From the NCBI RefSeq assembly GCF_003259675.1, contig NZ_PZJG01000003.1:186001-250000 (forward strand): 64,000 bases of DNA, read 5' to 3'. Positions 9,323 through 17,974 of the stretch are shown here, piece after piece; the stretch's first letter is position 1, and each line of letters starts with the position of its first letter. The notes under the pieces are model-generated. The model was not told the origin of the DNA, made no database searches, and saw only the letters and a list, made by a program, of their open reading frames with translations. The position numbers were made by a program, and so were the translations under genes. The DNA comes from Macrococcoides bohemicum (GTDB lineage Bacteria > Bacillota > Bacilli > Staphylococcales > Staphylococcaceae).

Positions 9323-9362
9323 ATTACTGCTTTTAAAATTACTTATATAAAGGACTGACAAA

Positions 9363-10331
9363 ATGAAAGCTGTTAACTGGAATACACAAGAAGATATGAC
9401 GAACATGTTCTGGCGTCAAAATATCTCACAAATGTGGGTAGAATCTGAATTTAAAGTATCGAAAGATATAGCTAGCTGGAAAGAGTTAACTGAAGATGAG
9501 AAATACACATTTAACCATGCACTTGCTGGTTTAACTGGTCTTGATACGCATCAGGCAGATGACGGTATGCCGTTAATCGGATTACACACACAGGATTTAC
9601 GTAAAAAGGCAGTGTACTCATTTATGGGCATGATGGAACAAATTCATGCAAAGAGTTATTCACATATTTTTACGACATTACTACCGTCTTCTGAAACAAA
9701 TGATTTATTAGACAACTGGGTAGTCAATGAACCGCATCTTAAATTTAAATCCGATTTAATCGTTGGTCGTTATCATAAATTATGGGCTCAAGATGCTTCA
9801 ATATATGATCAGTACATGGCACGTGTAGCATCAGTATTTTTAGAGACATTTTTATTCTATAGTGGATTCTACTATCCGCTGTATTTAGCTGGCCAAGGGA
9901 AAATGACGACTTCAGGAGAAATTATTCGTAAAATTTTACTTGATGAATCAATTCATGGCGTATTTACGGGTCTTGACGCACAAAGTCTTCGCAATGAATT
10001 AACAGATGATGAGAAGCTACGAGCGGATAAAGATATGTATGATATGCTTCAGAAATTATATGCGAATGAAGAAAGCTATACGAAGATGCTGTATGATCGT
10101 GTAGGATTAACTGAAGATGTCTTAAATTATGTACAATACAATGGGAATAAAGCATTAGCGAATTTAGGATTCGAACCGTACTTTGACGAAAAGGATTTCA
10201 ATCCGATTATTGAAAATGCTTTAAATACATCTACGAAAAATCACGATTTCTTTAGTGTTAAAGGTGATGGATATGTTATTGCATTAAATGTTGAAGCCTT
10301 GACTGATGAAGACTTTGTCTTCGAAAATTAA
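9363..10331 (+). CDS. nrdF: Class Ib ribonucleoside-diphosphate reductase, beta subunit
   Basis: Radical-generating subunit that holds a dimetal centre (Mn2 in vivo for class Ib) and a stable tyrosyl radical. Seen: 322 residues, the normal length. Metal ligands are recognisable in GMMEQIHAKSYSHIF (Glu and His, with the radical tyrosine just after), ASVFLETFLFYSGF and KILLDESIHGVF (ExxH). The ATG at 9363 follows AAAGGACTGAC. It ends the nrdIEF operon and is followed by a strong terminator. Its separation from nrdE by a hairpin-containing spacer suggests independent tuning of translation or mRNA stability. Confidence 0.97.
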   Translation: MKAVNWNTQEDMTNMFWRQNISQMWVESEFKVSKDIASWKELTEDEKYTFNHALAGLTGLDTHQADDGMPLIGLHTQDLRKKAVYSFMGMMEQIHAKSYSHIFTTLLPSSETNDLLDNWVVNEPHLKFKSDLIVGRYHKLWAQDASIYDQYMARVASVFLETFLFYSGFYYPLYLAGQGKMTTSGEIIRKILLDESIHGVFTGLDAQSLRNELTDDEKLRADKDMYDMLQKLYANEESYTKMLYDRVGLTEDVLNYVQYNGNKALANLGFEPYFDEKDFNPIIENALNTSTKNHDFFSVKGDGYVIALNVEALTDEDFVFEN

Positions 10332-10340
10332 ATTAATTTG

Positions 10341-10378
10341 ACAAGCTAATGACAAATTTTGCATTAGCTTGTTTTTTT
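10341..10378 (+). terminator. Terminator of the nrdIEF operon
   Basis: An 11-bp stem (ACAAGCTAATG at 10341-10351 with its complement at 10362-10372) is followed by seven T residues. Confidence 0.9.
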
Positions 10379-10400
10379 ATACTTTGTCACATTTTGTACA

Positions 10401-10429
10401 TTGATTACCAGAATAATGTTCACGATAAT
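10401..10429 (+). promoter_or_regulatory. Likely promoter of the YtkA-like lipoprotein gene
   Basis: TTGATT (10401-10406), 17 bases, GATAAT (10424-10429), ending 31 bases before the ATG. The elements are imperfect but well spaced. Confidence 0.4.
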
Positions 10430-10460
10430 AATATGGACATTAAATTTTAGGGGGATAATA

Positions 10461-10871
10461 ATGAAGAAATTATTCATCATTGCAGCTAGTACTTTATTGC
10501 TCACTGCATGTGGCCAGGAAACAAAACAAGAAGGTCATGAAGGACACGGAACTCATTCAGAATCAAAATCAGTAATACCATTAACAGTGGATTTAAATGT
10601 GCCTGCTAAAGCAAAAGCAGGGGATTCAGTAAAGATAACTGCAACTGTTAAACATGGTAAGGCTTTTGTAAATGAAGCGGATGAAGTGATGTTTGAAATC
10701 ATCAAAGATAAAGATATGAAAAATTCTGTAAAAGAAAAAGTTAAGAAGGCTAAAGATGGTGTTTATACTTTAGAATATACATTTAAAGATAAAGGAAATT
10801 ATAATGTCATCAGTCATGTGACTGCGCACAATCAACATACAATGCCAAATGCAGATATCGTAGTTGAATAA
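10461..10871 (+). CDS. YtkA-like domain lipoprotein
   Basis: Seen: 136 residues with a lipoprotein signal peptide ending in the lipobox LLTAC, so it is lipidated and held on the outer face of the membrane. A His-rich stretch (GHEGHGTHSES) follows, then a beta-rich domain resembling the YtkA family (AKAGDSVKITATV ... YTLEYTFKDKGNYNVISHVTAHNQHTMP). The His and Met residues suggest metal binding, as in related FixH/CcoG-associated or copper-handling proteins, but function is not established. The start at 10461 has AGGGGG 6 bases upstream and is preferred over an upstream in-frame ATG at 10401. Transcribed alone. Confidence 0.8.
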   Translation: MKKLFIIAASTLLLTACGQETKQEGHEGHGTHSESKSVIPLTVDLNVPAKAKAGDSVKITATVKHGKAFVNEADEVMFEIIKDKDMKNSVKEKVKKAKDGVYTLEYTFKDKGNYNVISHVTAHNQHTMPNADIVVE

Positions 10872-10902
10872 GTTCTAAAAATTACTATTTTTATAATAAA
10901 TA

Positions 10903-10940
10903 AAAAGGGATGTGGACACTAGTGTCCATATCCCTTTTAA
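10903..10940. terminator. Bidirectional terminator between the YtkA-like gene and murB
   Basis: A long stem: AAAAGGGAT with its complement, enclosing a perfect GGACACTAGTGTCC palindrome (10914-10927). It is flanked by A and T tracts. The murB stop codon (10937-10939) lies in its right arm. Confidence 0.9.
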
Positions 10941-11851
10941 ATTTTTTCACCAATAACTCTAACTTCCGGCTGTAATTCGATGCCGCTATTTTCTAATACG
11001 ACCTTTTGTACATGCGCAATCATTTCTTCATAATCTGTTGCAGTACCATTATCGACATTTACAATAAAACCAGCATGCTTTTTAGAAACTTCAACGCCTC
11101 CCATACGATAGCCCTGTAACCCAGCTTCCTGTATCAGTTGACCGGCAAAGTGTCCTGGCGGTCTTCTAAATACACTACCACAAGAAGGATATTCTAAAGG
11201 TTGTTTATCCTCACGACGTTCTGTTAAGATATCCATTTGAGATTGAATTAAATTAATATCCCCACGTTGTAATTTAAATGTTGCTTCAAGTACGACATAA
11301 TGCTCTGACTGAATAATACTTGTTCTGTAATCTAAAGCTAGCGCTTCATTCGTTAAGGTAAGGATTTCCCCGTGATGATTGACAACAGTAGCACTTTCAA
11401 TCACATCTTTGACTTCACCACCATAAGCACCAGCGTTCATATACACAGCACCACCAACAGAACCAGGTATTCCACAGGCAAATTCTAATCCCGTTAAATG
11501 ATGGTCACGTGCAATGCGCGATACATCAATGATCGCCGCGCCACTGCTTGCAATAATTGTGTCGTATTCTACCTGGACATCTGTTAACCCGAGCAGGCTG
11601 ATTACAATACCACGTATGCCACCATCTCTGATGATAATATTTGATCCGTTGCCGAGGAAAGTTACTGTTATATTGTTTTCATTAGCATACTGAATTGTTT
11701 TTTGAATTTCAGAATATTTTATCGGCGTAATATATATATCAGCATTACCACCTGTTTTTGTATACGTATAATTTTTTAATGGTTCATTCATTTTAATAAG
11801 AGTAGGATCAATAATTGTACTCAATTGTTTATATATTTCAGTTACTTGCAT
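10937..11851 (-). CDS. murB: UDP-N-acetylenolpyruvoylglucosamine reductase
   Basis: FAD- and NADPH-dependent enzyme that makes UDP-MurNAc, the second committed step of peptidoglycan precursor synthesis in the cytosol. Seen: 304 residues. The FAD-binding region includes [17 protein letters not shown] and [20 protein letters not shown]. The catalytic serine lies in [17 protein letters not shown], and LQPEVRVIG near the C-terminus carries the conserved glutamate. It belongs to the type II (short, Staphylococcus-like) group. The ATG at 11851 is preceded by AAAGGG. It is followed on the same strand by the convergent terminator. Confidence 0.97.
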   Translation of the reverse strand: MQVTEIYKQLSTIIDPTLIKMNEPLKNYTYTKTGGNADIYITPIKYSEIQKTIQYANENNITVTFLGNGSNIIIRDGGIRGIVISLLGLTDVQVEYDTIIASSGAAIIDVSRIARDHHLTGLEFACGIPGSVGGAVYMNAGAYGGEVKDVIESATVVNHHGEILTLTNEALALDYRTSIIQSEHYVVLEATFKLQRGDINLIQSQMDILTERREDKQPLEYPSCGSVFRRPPGHFAGQLIQEAGLQGYRMGGVEVSKKHAGFIVNVDNGTATDYEEMIAHVQKVVLENSGIELQPEVRVIGEKI

Positions 11852-11908
11852 TCTTATTACGCCCTTTCGGTGAATTCAAACTTAATTATATCAGTTAAAA
11901 CAATGATT

Positions 11909-12409
11909 TTAAACTGACAGTTTACGTTTGAACCATTCAGACTTTTTATTTTCATATTCTTTCACAGAAATTTCATGATTAAGTGCTTTCTTATACTGAT
12001 TAAACGCTTGTATTTGTTCTATTAAAATTGATTGACCAGTTAAGTACTGGTTTAATTTTTTACCATCTTCTTCTACGATATGTAAACGTACAACTTCAGT
12101 TAGTGATTGCAGATTACTAAATTGTGCATACACACACTTCTTTTGATATGGATGATGTAAACGGTAAAAGTTTTGCAGGTTTAGACGTTTTTCATCAAGT
12201 GTGGTCATAGCATGCAAACTTTTTACTACAACAAGTATATCAATAATACCGCTTGTTAATGCTCCGTCTATAGATGTAGAACCGATATGCATCGTTTTAA
12301 TAATTGGGGTGTCTAATAATGTGATCAATATCTTATTAATCTCTTCAAATTTTGTTCTATATTGTTCTGTTTTATTATTAATTGTGAGTAGTGGTTTCTG
12401 CTTTTGCAT
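11909..12409 (-). CDS. GrpB/UPF0157-family predicted nucleotidyltransferase
   Basis: Seen: 166 residues with the family hallmark HIGSTSIDG...SGIIDILVVV, a nucleotidyltransferase-like G-S-(x)n-D-x-D-type pattern. A helical C-terminal half ends in a basic stretch. The substrate is unknown for this family, so only the fold is supported. The start at 12409 is chosen because AAAGGA precedes it by 9 bases; an in-frame ATG at 12427 has no ribosome binding site. It lies upstream of murB on the same strand, with 57 bases between them and no clear terminator, so the two may be cotranscribed. The short GrpB length is normal. Confidence 0.75.
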   Translation of the reverse strand: MQKQKPLLTINNKTEQYRTKFEEINKILITLLDTPIIKTMHIGSTSIDGALTSGIIDILVVVKSLHAMTTLDEKRLNLQNFYRLHHPYQKKCVYAQFSNLQSLTEVVRLHIVEEDGKKLNQYLTGQSILIEQIQAFNQYKKALNHEISVKEYENKKSEWFKRKLSV

Positions 12410-12484
12410 GTTAAAGTTTCCTTTCATAAGTAACTATAGCCTTGTGAATAATGAATGTAGGTTTTATTTCTCGGCTAAATTAGG

Positions 12485-12490
12485 TATAAT
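12485..12490 (+). promoter_or_regulatory. -10 element of the coiled-coil lipoprotein gene
   Basis: A consensus TATAAT 22 bases before the ATG at 12513. No good -35 is visible at the right distance. Confidence 0.4.
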
Positions 12491-12512
12491 ATTGATATTG
12501 AGGAGAGCATAT

Positions 12513-13397
12513 ATGAAAAATTTATATTGTATTGTATTGATATTAATAGTAAGTACAGTTATTACAGGTTGCGGTAATAAAGTAAAGTCTGATATTAATG
12601 ATTATAAAGCTCAAATGAAAGATGTACAATCTGAAGAAAAGAAACTGGTTAAACAAATCGATGATTTAGGGCTGGATAAAGCTGACCAATTATTAGGCGT
12701 AGAAGTTACAGAAGAGAAAAAGAAAAAGTTAAAAAAGATTGAATTAGACATTAATGAAAAAATAAAACCTCAACTTAAAGCATATGAGAAAAAAGTTATG
12801 GCTGTTAAACCTAATACAAAAGAAGTTAAAGATGTTCATAATATATACGTGAGAAACTTAGATGAAAAGAAACAATTCATTTCTGAACTTAATCGTTATA
12901 TGATGTTATTTAATCAGTCAATATTATCAAATGAGAAAATTTTAGAATATACAAAAGTATTCGAAAAAAATAATGCTTTAAATGAAAAGTATGCGAAAAA
13001 AGCAGAACGCAATAGTGATGATTTTGATACTTTAACTAAGTTGGTGAATAATAATAGCGATGTATTAAAAGAAAAGGTAACTTATTTAACATCAAGTGGA
13101 AGTGTGAACGAGAAACAAGCGTATATTGATGAAACATTAATTCCCTTACTAAAAGCCAATGTCGATAAATTGAATCAAACGAAACTGAAATCTAAAAATG
13201 TTATCGGCATGCGTAAAGCTACAATTGAGACATATTATAGTTTAATTAATTATTATAAAGAACGCAAAGTTGCCATGAAGACAGAAAGTGAACTTCAAAA
13301 ATTGCCAATTCAAAATATTTTAGAAAATACGAAATATATTAAGTCGATTGATGAAAAGTATTATGATGCTTTAAATAGTTTAGAAGCAAAACATTAA
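12513..13397 (+). CDS. Coiled-coil lipoprotein of unknown function
   Basis: Seen: 294 residues with a lipoprotein signal peptide ending VITGC, so the mature protein starts at about C21 and is membrane-anchored outside the cell. The rest is Lys/Glu-rich and largely helical, with heptad-like stretches (for example 45-110 and 190-250). No enzymatic motif is visible. It resembles the cell-wall-binding-type lipoproteins common in staphylococci, but I do not recognise a named family. The ATG at 12513 has GAGGAGAG at about 12501-12506. A convergent small membrane-protein gene follows, and the two share a terminator. Confidence 0.75.
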   Translation: MKNLYCIVLILIVSTVITGCGNKVKSDINDYKAQMKDVQSEEKKLVKQIDDLGLDKADQLLGVEVTEEKKKKLKKIELDINEKIKPQLKAYEKKVMAVKPNTKEVKDVHNIYVRNLDEKKQFISELNRYMMLFNQSILSNEKILEYTKVFEKNNALNEKYAKKAERNSDDFDTLTKLVNNNSDVLKEKVTYLTSSGSVNEKQAYIDETLIPLLKANVDKLNQTKLKSKNVIGMRKATIETYYSLINYYKERKVAMKTESELQKLPIQNILENTKYIKSIDEKYYDALNSLEAKH

Positions 13398-13430
13398 AAG
13401 TATAAAAGGCAATTGCCTTTTATGCTTTTA
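13396..13430. terminator. Bidirectional terminator
   Basis: AAAAGGCAATTGCCTTTT (13404-13421) lies inside a longer imperfect stem with flanking A and T tracts, between two convergent genes. It overlaps both gene ends. Confidence 0.8.
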
Positions 13431-13640
13431 TTTGAGTGATTCATTTTTATCTTGTTTAGAAATAATGATATTCTTTGCAATCACAGTGAATATCCAGATT
13501 GCTATTGCGATAAATATAACAATAGTAAGTGTAGGATTTTTATTAATATCCTTAAAAAAGAGCAGCACATAAATTAAAACGCAAGTATTTAATGTGTCGA
13601 TAAAGGTCCATCGTTTAAGAGGGAATTTATTGTTGTTCAT
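13428..13640 (-). CDS. Small two-helix membrane protein of unknown function
   Basis: Seen: 70 residues with two hydrophobic segments at about 15-31 and 38-55, a short polar loop (KDINKNPT) and a charged C-terminus (SKQDKNESLK). A clear TTTGGAGG ribosome binding site lies 7 bases before the ATG at 13640, which supports real translation. No family is recognised. It is convergent with the lipoprotein gene and has no operon partner; the next gene, brxC, is divergent. The 142 bases up to brxC hold both promoters but no clear consensus element. Confidence 0.65.
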   Translation of the reverse strand: MNNNKFPLKRWTFIDTLNTCVLIYVLLFFKDINKNPTLTIVIFIAIAIWIFTVIAKNIIISKQDKNESLK

Positions 13641-13782
13641 CGTGTAACCTCCAAATATTTATTAATGTCATTATACCAATGTGTAATTATTTGAGATAGG
13701 GGTAATATTAAATAATACATTGCAAAAATAATCTTACCATGATATATTTTAAAAATCGAAAGCACAATTACGGGGTGGAATC

Positions 13783-14103
13783 ATGATTATAAAATTGAAT
13801 ACGATTGAACAGTTTGAAGAAATGCTTGAATCGAATAGTAAGGTATTTTTTCTGAAGCATTCAAACACATGCCCGATATCTGCGAGTGCATATGATCAAT
13901 TTGATAATTTTGCTTATGAACGTGATATTAATGCATATTATTTAATCGTTCAGGATGCACGTGAATTATCCAATTATATTGAAGCGAAAACACACATCAA
14001 ACATGAATCACCTCAAGCATTTTACTTTAATAATGGAGAAGTTATGTGGCATGACAGTCATAAAAATATAACAATTGCTAATCTTTCTAAAGCAGAAGAA
14101 TAA
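13783..14103 (+). CDS. brxC: BrxC/YtxJ-type monothiol bacilliredoxin
   Basis: Thioredoxin-fold protein of the bacillithiol system, thought to remove bacillithiol from S-bacillithiolated proteins. Seen: 106 residues. The active site NTCPIS has a single cysteine (C30) and no second CxxC cysteine, the signature of the YtxJ/BrxC family. A cis-proline region lies in HESPQAFYFNNGE. The ATG at 13783 follows GGGGTGG. It is one of several redox proteins in the window (TrxB, a glutaredoxin-like protein, a thioredoxin-like protein, NrdI). Bacillithiol synthesis genes are not in the window. Followed by an AT-rich hairpin. Confidence 0.85.
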   Translation: MIIKLNTIEQFEEMLESNSKVFFLKHSNTCPISASAYDQFDNFAYERDINAYYLIVQDARELSNYIEAKTHIKHESPQAFYFNNGEVMWHDSHKNITIANLSKAEE

Positions 14104-14137
14104 TGAAAGAGATTTAGAAGTAAATAATAATTATATT

Positions 14138-14169
14138 AACTAATAGTACTACTATTAGTTATTTATTTT
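14138..14169 (+). terminator. AT-rich terminator after brxC
   Basis: AACTAATAGT and its complement ACTATTAGTT (14138-14160) enclose a 3-base loop, with a T-rich tail. The all-AT-rich stem makes it weak, so some read-through into the next gene is possible. Confidence 0.55.
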
Positions 14170-14179
14170 GGAGGAAAAG

Positions 14180-15262
14180 ATGAAGATATTAATTGCTATG
14201 GATTCATTTTTTGATATTTTATTCTCTCATCACGCAAATCAGTATGTTTTTGATGGTATTAAAGCAGTTGATAATACTGCAAATATCGTAATGGTCCCGT
14301 TATTTGAGAGCGATAAAAATATGATAGATGCTTTACTAACATGGGAAAAAGGTCGTAAGATCAAACGTAATGTAAATAATGATTTATTAAAGCCTGCTGA
14401 AGTGGAAGTTGCTATTTTAGAACAGGACACCATGCTTATTGATGGAAAGACAGTCTTAAGTAGTGGAAATCCGTTAGCAGCATCGAGTTATGGTCTTGGT
14501 CAATTGATTACACAAGGGTTAGATATGGGCGTTAAATCATTTATTATATCAATTGGTGGCATCACTACTTTTGATGCAGGTCTTGGTATGCTCTATGCAT
14601 TCGGTGCAAAATTCTATAATCGAGATTACATATTAATAGAAGGCCCGCTTAAACAGAGTGATCTTAAGGAAATTAGACATATTGAGTTGGGTGATATGGA
14701 TGATCGTTTAAAAGAAGTTACATTTACAGTAGTTAGTGACCACCAGTATAAGATATATGGTAAAGAAAGTCATATTGCGAATAGTGGGTATGATTATGAA
14801 ACGAAACAGACTATAGATAACAGTATCTGGTATATTTCAGAGCAATTTAAGAAATTTGGTATTGATTTAAATGCCTCAATTTATGGTGGCGATGGTGGAG
14901 GCATTCGAGCTGTTTTTGAACAGCTATTCAACGCTGAAACAAAAACATCTGCTGAACTAATATTTAAGCGTACACATATCGGCAGTTTAATAAACGAAGC
15001 AGATATGGTGATATATGGTGGTGGTAGTGTGAATGAAACGACAGGATCACTTGTCGTAAGTGAGATTAATAAGCTGCAAAATCCAGATAAGATAAACTTA
15101 TATTTAATGGGTGGAAAACAATATAAGCAAATGAGTAATGATAAAGAAGTGATTGAGCTTAATATTTATCCTGAAATAAGCTCGGATACAGAAGATATTC
15201 AAATCGGTATTCAATTACAGAACACTGTGCAGCATATTGTGATGGCTACAAGAAAGCAATAG
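14180..15262 (+). CDS. Glycerate kinase family homologue, divergent
   Basis: Seen: 360 residues, about the family length. It opens with MKILIAMDSF, as glycerate kinases do (MKIxIAPDSFKG). SSYGLGQLI and SIGGITTFDAGLGMLYAFGA match the family substrate-domain core. However, the usual P-x-A-D-G-G-E-G-T segment reads VPLFESDKNM, and the late E-G-x-D-x-Q-T-x-x-G-K region reads YGGGSVNETTGSLV. Catalytic competence as a glycerate 2- or 3-kinase is therefore doubtful. GGAGG lies 7 bases before the ATG at 14180, which is preferred over a TTG at 14168. It may be expressed alone or by read-through from brxC. Confidence 0.75.
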   Translation: MKILIAMDSFFDILFSHHANQYVFDGIKAVDNTANIVMVPLFESDKNMIDALLTWEKGRKIKRNVNNDLLKPAEVEVAILEQDTMLIDGKTVLSSGNPLAASSYGLGQLITQGLDMGVKSFIISIGGITTFDAGLGMLYAFGAKFYNRDYILIEGPLKQSDLKEIRHIELGDMDDRLKEVTFTVVSDHQYKIYGKESHIANSGYDYETKQTIDNSIWYISEQFKKFGIDLNASIYGGDGGGIRAVFEQLFNAETKTSAELIFKRTHIGSLINEADMVIYGGGSVNETTGSLVVSEINKLQNPDKINLYLMGGKQYKQMSNDKEVIELNIYPEISSDTEDIQIGIQLQNTVQHIVMATRKQ

Positions 15263-15281
15263 TTATTTTTTTAAAAAAACG

Positions 15282-15319
15282 AAGGTCATATATTTGATAA
15301 TATATCGACCTTTATTTTT
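15282..15319. terminator. Bidirectional terminator between the glycerate kinase homologue and pepT
   Basis: AAGGTC...GACCTT closes an AT stem (15282-15312), flanked by an A-run on the left and a T-run on the right. It serves the two convergent genes. Confidence 0.85.
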
Positions 15320-15325
15320 ATATAA

Positions 15326-16552
15326 TTATTGTGCGCTTTCTTCAAATTTAGATAATATACCAACAATCGTCATCACTGATTTTTCCATATCATCGATTGA
15401 TACGTATTCATAAGGGCCATGGAAGTTTTCAGCGCCTGTAAAGATATTGGGTGTTGGTAATCCCATAAATGATAACTGGCTACCATCTGTACCACCTCGT
15501 ATCGGTTCAACAATCGGTTCAATATTTAATGATTTCATTACTTCTAGTGGTACATCGATTAGCTCTTTATGTGGCGTGATTTTCTCGCCCATATTGAAGT
15601 ATTGATCCTTAATTGAAATGCTTGCTGCATCTTTACCGAAATCAGCTTGAATTGTTTTAATAATCTCTTCCATAGTTACTTTACGTGCTTCGAACTTTTC
15701 TCGGTCATGATCACGGATAATGTATGAAAGTTTCGCATGTTCAACGTTACCTTCCAAATCCATTAAGTGGTAGAATCCTTCGTATCCATCTGTATGCTCT
15801 GGACGCTCCTGCTCAGGCAATGTACTTTGGAAACGCACCGCTAAGTTTATTGCATTGACCATTTTATCTTTTGCACTTCCCGGATGCACGTTAACACCAT
15901 TAAATTCAACTTCAACACCCGCTGCATTAAAGCTTTCATATTGCAATTCACCACGACGTCCACCGTCAATTGTATATGCAAACTGTGCACCAAAACGTTC
16001 AACATCAAATTTGTGCGGTCCGCGACCAATTTCTTCATCAGGAGTGAAACCGAAACGAATTTTTCCGTGTTTGATTTCCGGATGGTTGATTAAGTATTCG
16101 ATTGCTGTCATGATTTCAGTAATTCCGGCTTTATTATCAGCACCTAAAAGTGTTGTTCCATCTGTTGTCATCAATGTATGGCCATTATAAATTTCTAGTT
16201 CAGGGAACTTTGCTTTTTCAATGATAAGGCCACTCTTTAAAGTAATATCTTCACCGTCGAAGTTATCGATAATTTGTGGAGATACGTTTGTACCGGTAAA
16301 GTCCGTTGCAGTATCAACATGTGCAAGTAGACCGATTGTTGGTACGTGTTTGTTTGTATTTGATGGGAGTGTAGCAAATAAATAACCGTATTCATCGATA
16401 TCGGTTTCAAGTCCTAAAGATTCGATTTCTTTCTGTAATAAGTTAAGTAAATCCCATTGTTTTTCTGTTGATGGCGTAGTTGTACTTGCGGCATTTGATT
16501 GCGTGTCAATTGTTACATAACGTGTTAAACGTTCAATTAATTTATCTTTCAT
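15326..16552 (-). CDS. pepT: Tripeptide aminopeptidase (peptidase T)
   Basis: Cytosolic zinc aminopeptidase of family M20 that releases the N-terminal residue of tripeptides. Seen: 408 residues. Metal and catalytic motifs are [11 protein letters not shown] (H-x-D), LLGADNKAG (bridging Asp), TPDEEIGRG (catalytic Glu pair) and the C-terminal ENFHGPYEY histidine. [15 protein letters not shown] is the M20 substrate-side signature. The ATG at 16552 has AGGAGG. PepT and the two POT transporters earlier in the window would together import and break down short peptides, though they are not in one operon. Confidence 0.96.
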   Translation of the reverse strand: MKDKLIERLTRYVTIDTQSNAASTTTPSTEKQWDLLNLLQKEIESLGLETDIDEYGYLFATLPSNTNKHVPTIGLLAHVDTATDFTGTNVSPQIIDNFDGEDITLKSGLIIEKAKFPELEIYNGHTLMTTDGTTLLGADNKAGITEIMTAIEYLINHPEIKHGKIRFGFTPDEEIGRGPHKFDVERFGAQFAYTIDGGRRGELQYESFNAAGVEVEFNGVNVHPGSAKDKMVNAINLAVRFQSTLPEQERPEHTDGYEGFYHLMDLEGNVEHAKLSYIIRDHDREKFEARKVTMEEIIKTIQADFGKDAASISIKDQYFNMGEKITPHKELIDVPLEVMKSLNIEPIVEPIRGGTDGSQLSFMGLPTPNIFTGAENFHGPYEYVSIDDMEKSVMTIVGILSKFEESAQ

Positions 16553-16605
16553 TTATAATCCTCCTGTTGTGAATATATGTTAATATTATTATTTTAATCT
16601 TAAAT

Positions 16606-16669
16606 GTCAAAAAAATCACACTTATTTTTAAATTTCTTAATAATATGAAACTAAAAATAAGTGTGATTT
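16606..16669 (-). terminator. Terminator of the threonine/serine exporter genes
   Basis: A perfect 18-bp inverted repeat (16613-16630 with 16652-16669) with a 21-base loop, followed on the minus strand by a T-run. The stop codon of the gene ending at 16668 lies in the stem. It lies upstream of pepT, so it also insulates that gene. Confidence 0.8.
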
Positions 16670-17153
16670 AAAGTTTGATTGGCTTTTCACCTTTTTTTCT
16701 GCGGTATTTATTATACTTAAAGCGTGTATATCCTTTTAGAAACGTTTGGAATAATATTTCTGCAATCAATAATCCGAATGCAATTGCACCAGAAGCAAGT
16801 GTTGCTTCCATACCTTTCGCTAATGCTTCGCTGAAATCCGAGATAATTAAATTTTTCGTTGCATCATAGGCAACGCCACCTGGTACGAGTGGAATAATAC
16901 CAGCAACGTTAAAGATAATAACAGGACGTTTATAGTATCTGGCGAAAAGATGTGCACATAAACTAAGCGAAAGCGATCCTAAAAATACCCCTACAGCAAG
17001 TGTAAGTTCAGTAGATTCTGCAATCGTAAAGACCATCCAGCCAATTGCACCAACAAAGCCACAAGCTATGAGTAGTTTACGAGGAGCATTAAATACAATT
17101 GCAAAAAATACAGATGCAAAGAAACTGATGATTGTTTGAAATAATAAAGTCAA
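16668..17153 (-). CDS. Threonine/serine exporter family protein, YjjB-like small subunit
   Basis: Seen: 161 residues with about five hydrophobic segments and the motif GIIPLVPGGVAYDATKNL, characteristic of the ThrE_2 (YjjB, DUF3815) half. In known systems the YjjP and YjjB halves together form a ThrE-like exporter (threonine/serine in Corynebacterium, succinate in E. coli YjjPB), so the substrate is uncertain. It lies 12 bases downstream of the YjjP-like gene on the same strand, clearly as one operon. The C-terminus is basic (YRRKKGEKPIKL) and probably cytoplasmic. Confidence 0.85.
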   Translation of the reverse strand: MTLLFQTIISFFASVFFAIVFNAPRKLLIACGFVGAIGWMVFTIAESTELTLAVGVFLGSLSLSLCAHLFARYYKRPVIIFNVAGIIPLVPGGVAYDATKNLIISDFSEALAKGMEATLASGAIAFGLLIAEILFQTFLKGYTRFKYNKYRRKKGEKPIKL

Positions 17154-17165
17154 AATTTAATCCTC

Positions 17166-17924
17166 CTAAAATATTATAAGAATAGTGGCTACACCTGCAC
17201 CAATGGCAAATGCGGTTAAAGCAGCTTCTACACCTTTAGAAATACCCGCTAATAATTGGCCTGCCATCATATCTCGTATTGCATTTGTAATCGGAACGCC
17301 TGGTACGAGTGGCATTACTGCTGAAATAATAATCTTATCAAATTCACCATTATATATATAATTCACAAAAAATAGTCCGAAAAGTGCAATTGCCATTGCA
17401 CCAGCATATTCAGCGAAAAACTGAATTTTGTATATTTTACTAAAGTAATCACAGACAAAATATCCAATCGCACCAGCGATGAAAGCAGGTACAACATCTG
17501 CAAGTTGCCCTTTAAACATTAAAAGGAACAATGCACAAACAAGCGCGCTCGACAAAACTTTTAACCAGAAGGGATATTGTAAATCTGCTTTATCTAGTTC
17601 ATCTAAAGCGAGTTTCGCTGCTTCAAGGGTGACTTTACCACTCGTAATGGCGCGAGAGATATCATTAACTTCTGATATTTTTTCAAGGTCTGTCGTTCGA
17701 CTTGAAATACGATATAATCGGGTAGAACTTTTTTCATTGAGTGAAAATATAATTGCTGTTGGTGTTACGAAACTATGTGTATTATGTAAACCATAATGCG
17801 AGGCAATACGTGTCATCGTATCTTCAACACGATAAGTTTCTGCACCTGACTCCAATAATATTTTACCGGCCAGCATTGCAACATCTTTCACTTTTTTTTC
17901 ATCATATAACTGAATAGAAACCAT
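17166..17924 (-). CDS. Threonine/serine exporter family protein, YjjP-like subunit
   Basis: Seen: 252 residues. The N-terminal soluble region contains LLESGAETYRVEDTMTRIA, the hallmark of the ThrE (DUF1212/YjjP) family. The C-terminal half holds about five membrane segments and MPLVPGVPITNAIRDMMAGQ, the same LVPG motif as the YjjB partner. AAGGAGG precedes the ATG at 17924. It pairs with the YjjB-like gene downstream to form a split exporter. Threonine/serine or dicarboxylate export is inferred from characterised relatives, and nothing in the sequence decides between them. Confidence 0.87.
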   Translation of the reverse strand: MVSIQLYDEKKVKDVAMLAGKILLESGAETYRVEDTMTRIASHYGLHNTHSFVTPTAIIFSLNEKSSTRLYRISSRTTDLEKISEVNDISRAITSGKVTLEAAKLALDELDKADLQYPFWLKVLSSALVCALFLLMFKGQLADVVPAFIAGAIGYFVCDYFSKIYKIQFFAEYAGAMAIALFGLFFVNYIYNGEFDKIIISAVMPLVPGVPITNAIRDMMAGQLLAGISKGVEAALTAFAIGAGVATILIIF

Positions 17925-17934
17925 ATGGTCCTCC

Positions 17935-17974
17935 TTAATAAAAAAATAACAGAAAGAATACTTCCTGTTATTTT
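17935..17974 (-). terminator. Terminator of the yitT-gdpS unit
   Basis: AAAATAACAG (17943-17952) pairs with CTGTTATTTT (17965-17974). On the minus strand the stem runs into a T-run at the end of the GGDEF gene, just upstream of the yjjP-like ribosome binding site. Confidence 0.75.

Noticed and set aside
12201-12512. A long N-terminal extension of the lipoprotein at 12513
   Set aside because: It would overlap the opposite-strand GrpB gene and bury the lipoprotein signal peptide; the ATG at 12513 has a proper ribosome binding site.
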